DNA of 64,000 nt. It comes from Mesorhizobium sp. M8A.F.Ca.ET.218.01.1.1 (GTDB lineage Bacteria; Pseudomonadota; Alphaproteobacteria; Rhizobiales; Rhizobiaceae). Made by a program: the position numbers and the translations under genes. How positions within the stretch are numbered: position 1 is the first letter of the stretch; each line of letters begins with the position of its first letter. Positions 36,292 through 45,246 of this stretch are shown here, one piece after another. Under the pieces are notes generated by a model. The model did no database searches. It saw only the letters and a program-made list of their open reading frames with translations, and was not told the origin of the DNA. The stretch lies in the NCBI RefSeq assembly GCF_004791165.1, contig NZ_SRUZ01000002.1, positions 905,866-969,865 on the forward strand. The letters are read 5' to 3'.

Positions 36292-37515
36292 ATGTCCAAG
36301 ACCAAAGACGTCAAGAAGGTCGTGCTCGCCTATTCCGGCGGCCTCGACACATCCATCATCCTGAAATGGCTGCAGACCGAACTCGGCGCCGAAGTCGTCA
36401 CCTTCACCGCCGATCTCGGCCAGGGCGGCGAATTGGAGCCGGCGCGCAAGAAGGCCGAGATGATGGGCATCAAGGACATCCGCATCGTCGACGTGCGCGA
36501 GGAATTCGTCGCCGACTTCGTCTTCCCGATGTTCCGCGCCAACACCGTCTACGAAGGCACCTATCTCTTGGGAACCTCGATCGCGCGGCCGCTGATCTCC
36601 AAGCACCTGGTCGACATCGCCAGGGAGACCGGCGCCGACGCCATCGCGCATGGCGCCACCGGCAAGGGCAACGACCAGGTCCGCTTCGAGCTTTCGGCCT
36701 ATGCGCTCAACCCCGACATCAAGGTGATCGCGCCATGGCGCGACTGGTCGTTCAAGTCGCGCACCGACCTGATCAACTTCGCCGAACAGCATCAGATTCC
36801 CGTGGCCAAGGACAAGCGCGGCGACGCGCCGTTCTCGGTCGACGCCAATCTTCTGCACTCCTCTTCCGAAGGCAAGGTGCTGGAAGATCCATGGAGCGAG
36901 CCGCCGGAATTCGTCCACCAGCGCACCGTGTCGCCGATGGACGCCCCGGACGCCGTCACCGAGATCGAAATCGAGTTCCTCAAGGGCGATCCGGTCGCGC
37001 TCAACGGCAAGAAGCTGTCGCCGGCCACCATGCTGGCCGCCCTCAACGATCTCGGCCGCGACAATGGCATCGGCCGGCTCGACCTGGTCGAGAACCGTTT
37101 CGTCGGCATGAAATCGCGGGGCGTGTATGAAACGCCCGGCGGCGCCATCCTGATCGTGGCCCATCGCGCCATCGAATCGATTACGCTCGACCGGGGTGCG
37201 GCGCACCTCAAGGACGAGTTCATGCCGCGCTACGCGGAACTCATCTACAACGGCTTCTGGTTCTCGCCCGAGCGTCTGATGCTGCAGGCGATGATCGACA
37301 AGAGCCAGGAAGACGTCGAAGGCACGGTGCGGCTGAAGCTCTACAAGGGCAACGTCATGGTCACCGGCCGCAAGTCGAAGAAGACGCTCTATTCCGACGC
37401 GCTGGTCACCTTCGAGGACGACCGTGGCGCCTACGACCAGAAGGACGCCGCCGGCTTCATCCGCCTCAACGCGCTGAGGCTGCGGACTTTGGCCGCGCGC
37501 AACCGCAACAGCTAG
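36292..37515 (+). CDS. argG: Argininosuccinate synthase
   Basis: ArgG joins citrulline and aspartate using ATP in arginine synthesis. The 407-residue protein opens with [19 protein letters not shown], the ATP pyrophosphatase loop near residue 10. It continues with [16 protein letters not shown] near 115-130 and [12 protein letters not shown] near 145, all typical. GGAG lies eight bases upstream of the ATG. A short secreted-protein gene begins 5 bp after the stop, in the same direction. Confidence 0.96.
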   Translation: MSKTKDVKKVVLAYSGGLDTSIILKWLQTELGAEVVTFTADLGQGGELEPARKKAEMMGIKDIRIVDVREEFVADFVFPMFRANTVYEGTYLLGTSIARPLISKHLVDIARETGADAIAHGATGKGNDQVRFELSAYALNPDIKVIAPWRDWSFKSRTDLINFAEQHQIPVAKDKRGDAPFSVDANLLHSSSEGKVLEDPWSEPPEFVHQRTVSPMDAPDAVTEIEIEFLKGDPVALNGKKLSPATMLAALNDLGRDNGIGRLDLVENRFVGMKSRGVYETPGGAILIVAHRAIESITLDRGAAHLKDEFMPRYAELIYNGFWFSPERLMLQAMIDKSQEDVEGTVRLKLYKGNVMVTGRKSKKTLYSDALVTFEDDRGAYDQKDAAGFIRLNALRLRTLAARNRNS

Positions 37516-37520
37516 ACGGA

Positions 37521-38042
37521 ATGCGCTGTCCCGGCCGATGCCTGGTGCCGCTGGTCCTTCTGGCGGCCCCAGCCATGGCCGGGGATTTCGACCCTGGCCC
37601 GCTCGACCTTGCCGCGCTGATCGAGTGCCGGGTCGACGTGCCCAGCTACAACGGCTTTGCCCTCTGGCTGGCAGGCGAGCCCAGCGTGGCGGACACGCTC
37701 GGCTGGAAAGAAGTTCCGTCAGGCAATCCGTTCCTGCGCCAATACAGCTTGCCCGCCCCGGTCCACGTCTTCGGGCGCGAGACCGGAGCGATCGTCTTTA
37801 CCGCGACGGGCCCGATGGCGGTGCTTGACGGCATCGCCGCACCGGACCTCGCCCGCCAGCTCGACGTCCCGGCGACGGTCTCGACGCCGGGCAAATTCCT
37901 CGGCGAGAAGGTCGTGGCCGAAAACACCGAGCAAGCCGGCGGCGTGAGCCTTGTCACGCGCGTCACGCTCAACGTCTCGACGGTCGAGTCCCATCCCGGC
38001 AAGGCGCTGGCCGGCTGCTCCTATGCGCTCGACGTGAAATGA
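37521..38042 (+). CDS. Hypothetical secreted protein
   Basis: The 173-residue product has a signal peptide (CLVPLVLLAAPAMAGDF) and a beta-rich mature part with cysteines at about positions 36 and 167 that could form a disulfide (IECRVDV and AGCSYALDVK). It is not recognised. The start lies 5 bp after argG, suggesting co-transcription, but a role in arginine metabolism is not implied. A terminator follows. Confidence 0.75.
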   Translation: MRCPGRCLVPLVLLAAPAMAGDFDPGPLDLAALIECRVDVPSYNGFALWLAGEPSVADTLGWKEVPSGNPFLRQYSLPAPVHVFGRETGAIVFTATGPMAVLDGIAAPDLARQLDVPATVSTPGKFLGEKVVAENTEQAGGVSLVTRVTLNVSTVESHPGKALAGCSYALDVK

Positions 38043-38044
38043 AA

Positions 38045-38070
38045 AACCCGGCGCGGAGGCCGGGTTCTTC
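38045..38070 (+). terminator. Intrinsic terminator in a convergent gap
   Basis: AACCCGGC (38045-38052) pairs with GCCGGGTT (38059-38066), followed by CTTCGTT. It is 3 bp after the argG-linked gene and may also act on the convergent lytic transglycosylase gene, where AAAA-rich sequence gives a T-run on the minus strand. Confidence 0.8.
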
Positions 38071-38090
38071 GTTCAATACCGTATGTTCGA

Positions 38091-38888
38091 TCAGTTGGCA
38101 TCGATCGCGTCGGCGATGCGGGCGATGGCTTGCTGATAGACGTTTGCCGAATTCCAGCCGGCAATCGCGCCCATATTGGCGCTCGCGCTCGCGCCGGCCC
38201 GCCAGCCATGACCCTTGAGGTAGTTGGCGGTGGAAGCCAGCGCGGTGGCCTTGTCGCGCAGGTTTCCGTTGCCGACCGCATATTTCAAGACATTTCCGGG
38301 CAGGAACTGCGTGTGGCCGACCTCGCCATGCATGGCGCCGACCGACGACGAGGTCAACGCGCCGCGGTCAACCAGCTTCAGGGCCGCGATGGCATGCGGG
38401 TGGAAATAGTCCGGACGGCGGCAATCATAGGCAAGCGTCAAAATCGCTGAGACCGTGTTCTGGTTGCCCATCGAGGCACCGAAGCCGGTTTCCATGCCCC
38501 AGATGGCGAGCAACACGCCCGGCGACACGCCGTAATTGGCTTCGATCTGGTTGAACAGCGCCGCGTTCGACTTCTTCAGCGAACGGCCCTTGGAAATGAT
38601 CGCCGACCCGCCACGGCGTTTCATGAAATCGTCCACCGAGCCGCTGAAAGCCTTGTGGATGGCGCGGTCCGCGGAGATCGTCCTCGTTGCGTAGGTCGCG
38701 CCCGCCAGAGCGGCCAGGCCCCTCGACCCGACACCCTCGGACTTGGCCTCGGCGGCGAAATCCTGCTTCCAGGCGTCGAAGCCGGCGCCGGTCTTGCCGC
38801 AACTGGCCGCCGCCTGCGCGCCCGTTGCCAGCCCCAGCACCGCCACCATTGCGGCCGCTAAAATCCTACCCTTGGCAAGAAATGCCAT
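38091..38888 (-). CDS. Lytic murein transglycosylase (MltB/SLT_2 family)
   Basis: The 265-residue protein has a signal peptide (GRILAAAMVAVLGLATGAQA) and an SLT_2 domain. The catalytic glutamate is in LLAIWGMETGFGASMG near residue 125, followed by YDCRRPDYF and the MHGEVGHTQFLPGNVLKYAVG segment near 195. It cleaves the glycan strands of peptidoglycan in the periplasm. The ATG at 38888 has AGGAG upstream. The C-terminal peptidoglycan-binding domain found in some paralogs is absent. Confidence 0.9.
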   Translation of the reverse strand: MAFLAKGRILAAAMVAVLGLATGAQAAASCGKTGAGFDAWKQDFAAEAKSEGVGSRGLAALAGATYATRTISADRAIHKAFSGSVDDFMKRRGGSAIISKGRSLKKSNAALFNQIEANYGVSPGVLLAIWGMETGFGASMGNQNTVSAILTLAYDCRRPDYFHPHAIAALKLVDRGALTSSSVGAMHGEVGHTQFLPGNVLKYAVGNGNLRDKATALASTANYLKGHGWRAGASASANMGAIAGWNSANVYQQAIARIADAIDAN

Positions 38889-39181
38889 GTTGTTCTCCTG
38901 ATTGCCTGATTCACGTCCCGATTGCGAATTTGCCAGCGAAACGCGCATTTGTCACCGTCTGTGGCGCGATGCTGGCGAATGCCGGGGAATTTGCCTACGA
39001 TCAAGTGATTATTATGGCGAGGCCAGGCATGAGAGACGATGCCGGCCGTGGACAGCATCGGCGGGGCGGCCGGACCGGCGAAGCGAAATAGTCTCGATGG
39101 AGTGCGGAACGCCGGCCGGTGGTTCGCGTTTGGGCACGGGCCGCCATGCATCCTATGCCTTCCTGATGAATTGAGACCGAC

Positions 39182-40279
39182 ATGAAACTTTTCGACTGCC
39201 CGCATTGCGGCCACCGTCTCTATTTCGAGAACGCCCAATGCCTGAACTGCCGCAGTCTCGTGCTCTACGATCCCGAGGGCGCGCACTTTGTCTTGTCCGG
39301 CGTCGATGGCGCCATCCAGTGCACCAACGCCGACGAATGCGCCTGCAACTGGATGGCCGAGCCGGGGCAGGTCTTCTGCCGTGCCTGCGTGCTGAACCAG
39401 CTGATCCCCGACCTCTCCGTCGACGGCAACCGCCGCCGCTGGATCCGTGTCGAGGCGGCGAAGAAGCGCGCCATCTATTCGCTGCTCGCCTTCGGCCTGC
39501 CGGTCGCGCCCAAGCAGAGCCCGACGGACGAAATCGGGCTGGCCTTCGACTTCCTCGCCGATCCGATCGGTGGCGGCCCGGGCGGCGAACGGATTCTCAC
39601 CGGCCACGACAACGGCCTGATCACGCTGAACGTCGCGGAGGCCGATTCAGCCGAGCGTGAAAAACGTCGCATCGAGATGGGCGAGAACTACCGCACCCTG
39701 CTCGGCCATTTCCGCCACGAGCTCGGCCATTATTACTGGGACCGCCTGATCCGCGACGATCCGCAAGGGCTGGAGGCCTTTCGCGCTTTGTTCGGCGACG
39801 AACGCGCCGACTACGAACAGGCGCTGAAGGCTTACTACGCCAACGGCGCCGCGCCCGACTGGCAGCAAAACCACATCTCGGCCTACGCCACCTCGCACCC
39901 ATGGGAGGACTGGGCCGAGACCTGGGCCCACCACCTGCATATCACCGACACGCTGGAGATGGTCCATGCCCTGAACTTCCCGCTCGGCCGGCTGGAAACG
40001 GTGGAGGCGAACGAACTGTCACGGGGCGACACCGGCGGTGAACTGCAGCCAGCGCCTTCGGAGCCTGCAAACACGCCCGAGCCTTTCGACAGGATCCTTG
40101 TCCGCTGGCTGGTGCTGTCGGAAGCCTCCAATTCGATCAACCGCTGCATGGGCCTGCCCGATCTCTACCCCTTCGTCATTTCGGACGTGACGGCGCAAAA
40201 ACTGGCCTTTGTTCACGACCTTGTGACCGATTTGCCGAAAGGCGCGGGAACAAATCGTGAGTTGGCTCGCGCACTTTAG
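39182..40279 (+). CDS. Zinc-ribbon and putative zinc-binding metallopeptidase protein
   Basis: The 365-residue protein begins with a zinc ribbon (FDCPHCGHRLYFENAQCLNC). A second cluster, CACNWMAEPGQVFCRAC, follows near residue 55-75. A metallopeptidase-like core carries FRHELGHYYWDRL near 180, an HExxH motif, with the downstream DWAETWAHHLHI near 245 as a likely third ligand region. This arrangement matches the family of putative zinc peptidases with an N-terminal zinc ribbon; the substrate is unknown. It is a single gene between the transglycosylase and the SH3 protein. Confidence 0.82.
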   Translation: MKLFDCPHCGHRLYFENAQCLNCRSLVLYDPEGAHFVLSGVDGAIQCTNADECACNWMAEPGQVFCRACVLNQLIPDLSVDGNRRRWIRVEAAKKRAIYSLLAFGLPVAPKQSPTDEIGLAFDFLADPIGGGPGGERILTGHDNGLITLNVAEADSAEREKRRIEMGENYRTLLGHFRHELGHYYWDRLIRDDPQGLEAFRALFGDERADYEQALKAYYANGAAPDWQQNHISAYATSHPWEDWAETWAHHLHITDTLEMVHALNFPLGRLETVEANELSRGDTGGELQPAPSEPANTPEPFDRILVRWLVLSEASNSINRCMGLPDLYPFVISDVTAQKLAFVHDLVTDLPKGAGTNRELARAL

Positions 40280-40342
40280 CCGGAACGCATGCGCCGCTGC
40301 CCCGTTTTCACAGCCGAGGGGTCACGAAAACGGAGAGTACCC

Positions 40343-40942
40343 ATGAAATCCTTATTGTTTCCCGCAATAGCCGGGATGCTGACCGCAATGTCTGGCGCCG
40401 CATTGGCCGATACCGCTGTCTCGGCGGTCACCGATCTCAATGTGCGCGCCGGTCCGGGTCCGCAATATCCGGTGATCGGCGTGCTCGCCGCGGGCCAGTC
40501 GGCGACGCTCAACGGCTGCATCGAAAACAGCAAATGGTGCACCATCGCCGAAGCCGGCGGCCAGGGCTGGGTTTATTCCGACTACGTCACCGCCGATTTC
40601 GGCGGCAGCCGTGTGGTGCTAACGCAGCGCCGCTCCGCTGTCGCCGTCGTCTCGCCGCCGGAGGACATCGGCAACTACTCCACCGACTATACCGGCGCGA
40701 TCATTTCCAGTGATCCTGTCGTAGGCGAGTTCCCCGCGCCGCCGGCCGCGGTGCGGACCTATGTCGACACCCACCGGCTGGACCCCGTCTATCTCGACGG
40801 CGAGGTGGTCACCGGCGCGACCCTGCCAGACACGGTCGAGCTGCGCGAAATTCCTGACTACAACTACCGTTATGTCTATGTGAACGGCCAGCGCGCGCTG
40901 ATCGATCCGCAGACACGGCGCATCATGTACGTGGTGCGTTGA
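40343..40942 (+). CDS. Secreted SH3b and DUF1236 protein
   Basis: The 199-residue protein has a signal peptide (LLFPAIAGMLTAMSGAALA), a bacterial SH3 domain (VSAVTDLNVRAGPGPQYPVI, then GQGWVYSDYVTAD) and a C-terminal DUF1236 unit ending VYVNGQRALIDPQTRRIMYVV. SH3b domains bind cell-wall peptides. Such proteins are common in Rhizobiales, probably periplasmic, and of unknown function. The ATG at 40343 has GGAGAG upstream. Confidence 0.85.
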   Translation: MKSLLFPAIAGMLTAMSGAALADTAVSAVTDLNVRAGPGPQYPVIGVLAAGQSATLNGCIENSKWCTIAEAGGQGWVYSDYVTADFGGSRVVLTQRRSAVAVVSPPEDIGNYSTDYTGAIISSDPVVGEFPAPPAAVRTYVDTHRLDPVYLDGEVVTGATLPDTVELREIPDYNYRYVYVNGQRALIDPQTRRIMYVVR

Positions 40943-41118
40943 TAGACGCCGGCGGTCGCCGTCGCGGCCGCTGGCGACACCTGGGTTGGCGATCGGGGCA
41001 AGCCGGCCAGCGCCGGGTGCCGCGGCCGCCGGTTTGCGCCTGTCCCCGCTGATATCGATTCCGATTCCCGAGGCCATCGGCTAGATCAAGCAGCTATGGA
41101 TTGGGATCGAGGACAAGC

Positions 41119-42072
41119 GTGACAATCGACGACACCGCCTTCGAGCGCTATCGCAACACCCCGAACGCCAGGACGACCTTGCCACGCCTGTTGCTGGGAA
41201 CGCTGATCGTCGTCCTGTTCTGGGGCGCCACGACCGCGGCGGTGCTGTTCGGCGGCAGCCATGTTTACTTCGCCTGGCAGGCGGCGGCTTCGCCATACGG
41301 CATGGAGGGTTTCCTTGCCTCGCCCATCGGCATCCTCAGCGCGCTCACCTCTTTCGGCGGGATCTGGATCGGCCTGTGGATCGCCATGCGCTGGATGCAT
41401 GGCGAGCCGCTGTCGGCCCTCCTCGGCGCCAGCCGCCGCGCATCGCGGCCCGACTTCCTCAAGGGGCTGATCGCGGTGCTGATCACCTCGGCTTTGTCCG
41501 AAATCCTGCTCTATCTGCTGGAGCCGGGGATCGCTCGCGGCACGATCAGCCTGTCGTCCTGGCTGTTGTTCGCGATCCCGATCGTCGCGCTCGTCTTGCT
41601 GCAGACCTCGTCCGAAGAGGTGCTGTTTCGTGGCTACCTGCTGCGCGGCCTGGCCAACCGGTTCCGCAACCCTTTCATCTGGGGGCTGCTGCCCGGCCTG
41701 CTGTTCACCTCGCTGCACTGGAGCGGCGGCTCCTCGGCCGCCATCAACGCCTGCGTCCTGGTCTCGATCGCCGCTTTCGCGCTGCTTCTGACGCTCGTGG
41801 TCTATGCCACCGGCAATCTCGGCGCGGCACTTGGCGTTCATCTCGGCAACAACCTGACCGGCTTCCTGCTGATCTCGCATCAGGAGAGCTACAATTCCTT
41901 CGCCTTGTTCACCGCCAAGCCGCTCGAAGGGCCGGGCTGGATGATGTCGGATGCCATTCTCATTGCCCTCATCGGCATCGCCTGCAGCCTGCTGACGATT
42001 GTCTTGCTGCTGCATCCGCGCTCGCCGCTGAGGGTTACGGCCGAGGTTACGGACGGCGCGGGTGCGGCCTGA
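41119..42072 (+). CDS. CPBP family intramembrane glutamic endopeptidase
   Basis: The 317-residue membrane protein has the CPBP (Abi, CaaX protease-like) motifs: SSEEVLFRGYLLRGLANR near residue 173 (EExxxR), LLFTSLHWS near 205 (FxxxH) and NLGAALGVHLGNN near 240 (HxxxN). About eight helices are predicted. The family includes intramembrane proteases and proteins linked to bacteriocin self-immunity. The GTG at 41119 with GAGGA upstream is chosen over the TTG at 41101. Confidence 0.88.
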   Translation: MTIDDTAFERYRNTPNARTTLPRLLLGTLIVVLFWGATTAAVLFGGSHVYFAWQAAASPYGMEGFLASPIGILSALTSFGGIWIGLWIAMRWMHGEPLSALLGASRRASRPDFLKGLIAVLITSALSEILLYLLEPGIARGTISLSSWLLFAIPIVALVLLQTSSEEVLFRGYLLRGLANRFRNPFIWGLLPGLLFTSLHWSGGSSAAINACVLVSIAAFALLLTLVVYATGNLGAALGVHLGNNLTGFLLISHQESYNSFALFTAKPLEGPGWMMSDAILIALIGIACSLLTIVLLLHPRSPLRVTAEVTDGAGAA

Positions 42073-42108
42073 TCGCGGCCCGGGAAACGGCGTGACGCGG
42101 GCCTTGCC

Positions 42109-42137
42109 TTGACTCTCGCGCCGATTTCCTGTCTACA
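42109..42137 (+). promoter_or_regulatory. Sigma-70-type promoter upstream of the ffh leader
   Basis: TTGACT (42109-42114) and TCTACA (42132-42137) are separated by 17 bp. This predicts a start near 42144, about 90 bp before an intrinsic terminator and 220 bp before ffh. Confidence 0.55.
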
Positions 42138-42143
42138 GCCCCC

Positions 42144-42275
42144 GAATTCCGCGACGAGTATCCCTCCGAGCAAGCCGACCAGGACGCCGAAGCCTCTTTG
42201 AGGCCAAGTGCTGTAAACAGATCCTGGAGGCCAACACCCGGCAGCGCTGTGCGCCCCCGGGTGCTTTTTGGTTTT
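42144..42275 (+). ncRNA. Candidate small RNA or attenuated leader upstream of ffh
   Basis: The transcript from the promoter at 42109 would run about 130 nt to a textbook terminator: CACCCGG (42235-42241), CCGGGTG (42257-42263), then CTTTTTGGTTTT. No open frame of substance is present inside. It could be an independent small RNA or an attenuator for ffh, 90 bp upstream of the ATG. No known family was recognised, and SRP RNA signatures are absent. Confidence 0.55.
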
Positions 42276-42276
42276 G

Positions 42277-42306
42277 GGCTTTTGCTTGGACTGGCTTTTG
42301 CTTGGA
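42277..42306. repeat. Tandem 16-bp direct repeat before ffh
   Basis: GGCTTTTGCTTGGA occurs at 42277-42290 and again at 42293-42306. It lies between the terminator and the ffh start and has no known function. Confidence 0.85.
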
Positions 42307-42364
42307 GACTGGGCGCGAACGCATTACCTCTCGGATCGAATGAACCGGGATCGAAGGAAGCAAG

Positions 42365-43969
42365 ATGTTTGAATCGCTGCAGGAGCGCCTTGGCTCCATC
42401 CTGAACGGCCTGACCGGCCGCGGCGCGCTGTCGGAGGCTGATGTCTCGGCGGCGTTGCGCGAGGTGCGCCGTGCGCTGCTCGAGGCCGACGTGGCGCTGG
42501 AAGTGGTCCGCTCCTTCACCGACAAGGTGCGCGAGAAGGCCGTCGGCGCGGCGGTGCTCAAGTCGATCAAGCCGGGACAGATGGTCGTCAAGATCGTCCA
42601 TGACGAGCTGATCGACATGCTCGGCGCCGAGGGCGTCGCCGTCGATCTCAACGCGCCGGCGCCGGTCGTCGTCATGATGGTCGGCCTGCAGGGCTCCGGC
42701 AAGACGACGACTTCGGCCAAGATCGCCAAGCGCCTGACCGAGCGGCAGAACAAGAAGGTCCTGATGGCCTCGCTCGACACGCGGCGCCCCGCCGCGCAGG
42801 AGCAGCTGCGCCAGCTCGGCGAGCAGGTCAAGGTCGCGACGCTGCCTGTGATATCAGGCCAGAACCCGGTCGATATCGCCAAGCGCGCCGTGCAGGCGGC
42901 CAAGCTCGGCGGCCATGACGTCGTCATCCTCGACACCGCCGGCCGCACCCATATCGACGAGCCGCTGATGGTCGAGATGGCCGACATCAAGAAGGTGTCG
43001 AGCCCGCACGAAATCCTGCTGGTCGCCGACTCCCTGACCGGCCAGGACGCCGTCAACCTGGCGAAAAGCTTCGACGAGCGCGTCGGCATCACCGGCCTGG
43101 TGCTGACCCGCATGGACGGTGACGGCCGTGGCGGCGCCGCGCTTTCGATGCGCGCCGTCACCGGCAAGCCGATCAAGCTGATCGGCACCGGCGAAAAGAT
43201 GGACGGGCTGGAGGAATTCCACCCCAAGCGCATCGCCGACCGCATCCTGGGCATGGGCGACATCGTCTCGCTCGTCGAGAAGGCGGCGGAAAACATCGAC
43301 GCCGAGCAGGCGGCGGCGATGGCCAAGAAAATGCAGTCGGGCAAGTTCGACCTGAACGATCTAGCCCAGCAGCTTCAGCAGATGTCGAAAATGGGCGGCA
43401 TGGGCGGCATCATGGGCATGATGCCCGGCATGGGCAAGATGAAGGACCAGATGGCCGCGGCCGGCCTCGACGACAAGATGTTCGGCCGCCAGCTCGCCAT
43501 CATCTCCTCGATGACCAAGGCCGAGCGCGCCAATCCCGACATGCTGAAACACTCGCGCAAGAAGCGCATCGCCGCCGGCTCCGGCACCGATGCCGCCGAG
43601 ATCAACAAGCTGCTCAAGATGCATCGCGGCATGGCCGACATGATGAAGGCGATGGGCGGCAAGGGCAAAGGCGGCGGCTTGATGCGCGGCATGATGGGCG
43701 GTCTTGCCTCCAAGATGGGCCTCGGCGGCATGATGCCTGGTGGCATGGGCGGCATGATGGGCGGCGGCATGCCCGATCTGTCGAAGATGGACCCCAAGCA
43801 GCTCGAAGCCTTGCAGAAGCAGGCGCAGGCCGCCGGCCTCGGCGGCATGAAGGGCTTGCCCGCCCCGGGCGGCGCTGGCCTGCCGGGCTTGCCCGGCGGC
43901 ATGAAACTTCCGGGGCTGCCCGGCCTTGGCGGCGGTGGCGGTCTGCCGGGTCTGGGCAAGAAGAAGTGA
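42365..43969 (+). CDS. ffh: Signal recognition particle protein Ffh
   Basis: Ffh is the SRP54 GTPase that binds nascent signal sequences and SRP RNA and pairs with FtsY. The 534-residue protein has an N domain, G1 GLQGSGKTTTSAK near 107, DTAGR near 192 and TRMDGDGRGG near 248, then the M domain. The M domain is unusually rich in Met and Gly: GGMGGIMGMMPGMGKMK near 345 and MMPGGMGGMMGGGMPD near 455, and ends in a Gly/Leu/Pro-rich tail. GGAAG lies upstream of the ATG. Confidence 0.96.
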   Translation: MFESLQERLGSILNGLTGRGALSEADVSAALREVRRALLEADVALEVVRSFTDKVREKAVGAAVLKSIKPGQMVVKIVHDELIDMLGAEGVAVDLNAPAPVVVMMVGLQGSGKTTTSAKIAKRLTERQNKKVLMASLDTRRPAAQEQLRQLGEQVKVATLPVISGQNPVDIAKRAVQAAKLGGHDVVILDTAGRTHIDEPLMVEMADIKKVSSPHEILLVADSLTGQDAVNLAKSFDERVGITGLVLTRMDGDGRGGAALSMRAVTGKPIKLIGTGEKMDGLEEFHPKRIADRILGMGDIVSLVEKAAENIDAEQAAAMAKKMQSGKFDLNDLAQQLQQMSKMGGMGGIMGMMPGMGKMKDQMAAAGLDDKMFGRQLAIISSMTKAERANPDMLKHSRKKRIAAGSGTDAAEINKLLKMHRGMADMMKAMGGKGKGGGLMRGMMGGLASKMGLGGMMPGGMGGMMGGGMPDLSKMDPKQLEALQKQAQAAGLGGMKGLPAPGGAGLPGLPGGMKLPGLPGLGGGGGLPGLGKKK

Positions 43970-43977
43970 GGACAAGG

Positions 43978-44319
43978 ATGAACGAAGAAAAGGACATGGC
44001 CGACGCCCGCATCATCCTGGCCGGCTACCGCGCCTCGATCGACAACATCGATGCAGCCCTCATCCATATGCTGGCCGAGCGCTTCCGCTGCACCAAGGCG
44101 GTCGGCGTGCTCAAGGCCGAGCATGGCCTGCCGCCAGCCGACCCGGCGCGCGAGCAGCAGCAGATCGCGCGTCTCCGCCAGCTGGCGCATGACGCGCATC
44201 TCGACCCCGATTTCGCGGAGAAATTCCTCAACTTCGTCGTCCGCGAAGTGATCCGCCACCACGAACAGATCGCCGCTTCGAGCAGCGGCGGGTCAAAAAA
44301 CTCGCTGCCAACGGCGTGA
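43978..44319 (+). CDS. Chorismate mutase (AroQ class)
   Basis: The 113-residue protein has the all-helical AroQ fold: YRASIDNIDAALIHMLAERF with an active-site Arg, CTKAVGVLKAEHGLPPADPAREQQ near 35-55, and FLNFVVREVIRHHEQI. It converts chorismate to prephenate for phenylalanine and tyrosine. GAGGACAAGG precedes the ATG at 43978, 8 bp after ffh. It lies between ffh and rpsP, a conserved rhizobial arrangement. Confidence 0.9.
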   Translation: MNEEKDMADARIILAGYRASIDNIDAALIHMLAERFRCTKAVGVLKAEHGLPPADPAREQQQIARLRQLAHDAHLDPDFAEKFLNFVVREVIRHHEQIAASSSGGSKNSLPTA

Positions 44320-44383
44320 CGAAAACCGGCTGATGACCAGCCTCGATTAATCAACGAAATCAGAGCTTTTAGGAGAAAAGAAA

Positions 44384-44785
44384 ATGGCACTGAAGATCCG
44401 ACTGGCCCGTGCGGGCTCGAAGAAGCGTCCTTACTACCACGTCGTCGTCGCCGACGCCCGTTCGCCCCGCGACGGCCGGTTCATCGAGTCGCTCGGCTCG
44501 TGGAACCCGCTGCTGCCGAAGGACGGCGAGCGCATCAAGGTCGACGCCGACCGCGTCAAGCATTGGCTGTCGCACGGCGCCCAGCCGACCGACCGCGTGC
44601 TGCGCTTCCTCGACGAAGCCGGCCTTGCCAAGCGCGAAGCCCGCTCCAACCCGAAGAAGGCCGAGCCCGGCAAGAAGGCGCAGGAACGCGCCGCGCTGCT
44701 GAAGAAGGCCCAGGAAGACGCCGCTGCCGCCGTCGCCGCGGCCACTGCCGCACCGGCCGAAGCGGAAGCCGCCACGGCGGAATAA
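44384..44785 (+). CDS. rpsP: 30S ribosomal protein S16
   Basis: The 133-residue protein starts [20 protein letters not shown], the S16 signature, with [17 protein letters not shown] following. An Ala/Lys/Glu-rich C-terminal tail of about 45 residues extends past the core, as in other alphaproteobacteria. AGGAG precedes the ATG. A strong terminator follows immediately, and rimM-trmD-rplS, which usually accompany rpsP, do not follow in this window. Confidence 0.96.
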   Translation: MALKIRLARAGSKKRPYYHVVVADARSPRDGRFIESLGSWNPLLPKDGERIKVDADRVKHWLSHGAQPTDRVLRFLDEAGLAKREARSNPKKAEPGKKAQERAALLKKAQEDAAAAVAAATAAPAEAEAATAE

Positions 44786-44811
44786 TCGCTTCCTATTCCT
44801 TGCGGGAACAG

Positions 44812-44838
44812 AACGGCGGGCCTGTGCCCGCCGTTTTG
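44812..44838 (+). terminator. Intrinsic terminator after rpsP
   Basis: AACGGCGGGC (44812-44821) and GCCCGCCGTT (44826-44835) form a perfect 10-bp stem with a 4-nt loop, followed by TTTTGC. It ends the ffh-chorismate mutase-rpsP unit. Confidence 0.92.
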
Positions 44839-44861
44839 CTGTGTTCAATCTTGGTCGCCGA

Positions 44862-45125
44862 TCAATAGCCGCTTGGGCAGCGATCGACATAGGTGCGACC
44901 GTAGCGGTCGCGGTACCGGCATTGGCCGCTTTCGCTGGCATGGCCGATCAGCGCCCCGGCCACCGCGCCGACAGCGCCGCCGACGACTGCGCCCTGCACC
45001 GGGTCACCAGCCACCGCTGCGCCGACCGCTGCACCGCCAAGGCCGCCGACTGCCGCGCCTTTCTCCGTTTGCGAACAGGCGCCGAGCGCCGTCGTCAGCA
45101 CCAGAATGGTCAGGATTTTCTTCAT
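44862..45125 (-). CDS. Glycine-zipper outer-membrane lipoprotein
   Basis: The 87-residue protein has a lipoprotein signal peptide ending in the lipobox LGAC (residues about 18-21). A glycine-zipper segment rich in GGAAVGAAVAG and GAVVGGAVGAVAGALIG repeats follows at about 32-67. A short Tyr/Arg/Cys tail closes the chain. This is the SlyB/YmgG-like glycine-zipper pattern of small envelope lipoproteins. The ATG at 45125 gives the proper signal; five residues of open frame upstream are dropped. Confidence 0.85.
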   Translation of the reverse strand: MKKILTILVLTTALGACSQTEKGAAVGGLGGAAVGAAVAGDPVQGAVVGGAVGAVAGALIGHASESGQCRYRDRYGRTYVDRCPSGY

Positions 45126-45246
45126 TGTCGTTCCTCTCACATGCGGGTCGCCGTCTCGCCGCCAAGGGCTTAACTCTCGGGCGGCTAATTTGATCCCGAG
45201 AGAATCAAGATCGCCACGGCAGCCAGCAGCGGGTGGCGCGGAACTG

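Noticed and set aside
42345..42364. GGAAGGAAGCA-like sequence before ffh, considered as part of an SRP RNA
   Set aside because: It is just the ffh ribosome binding region; the surrounding sequence lacks the SRP RNA helix and tetraloop.
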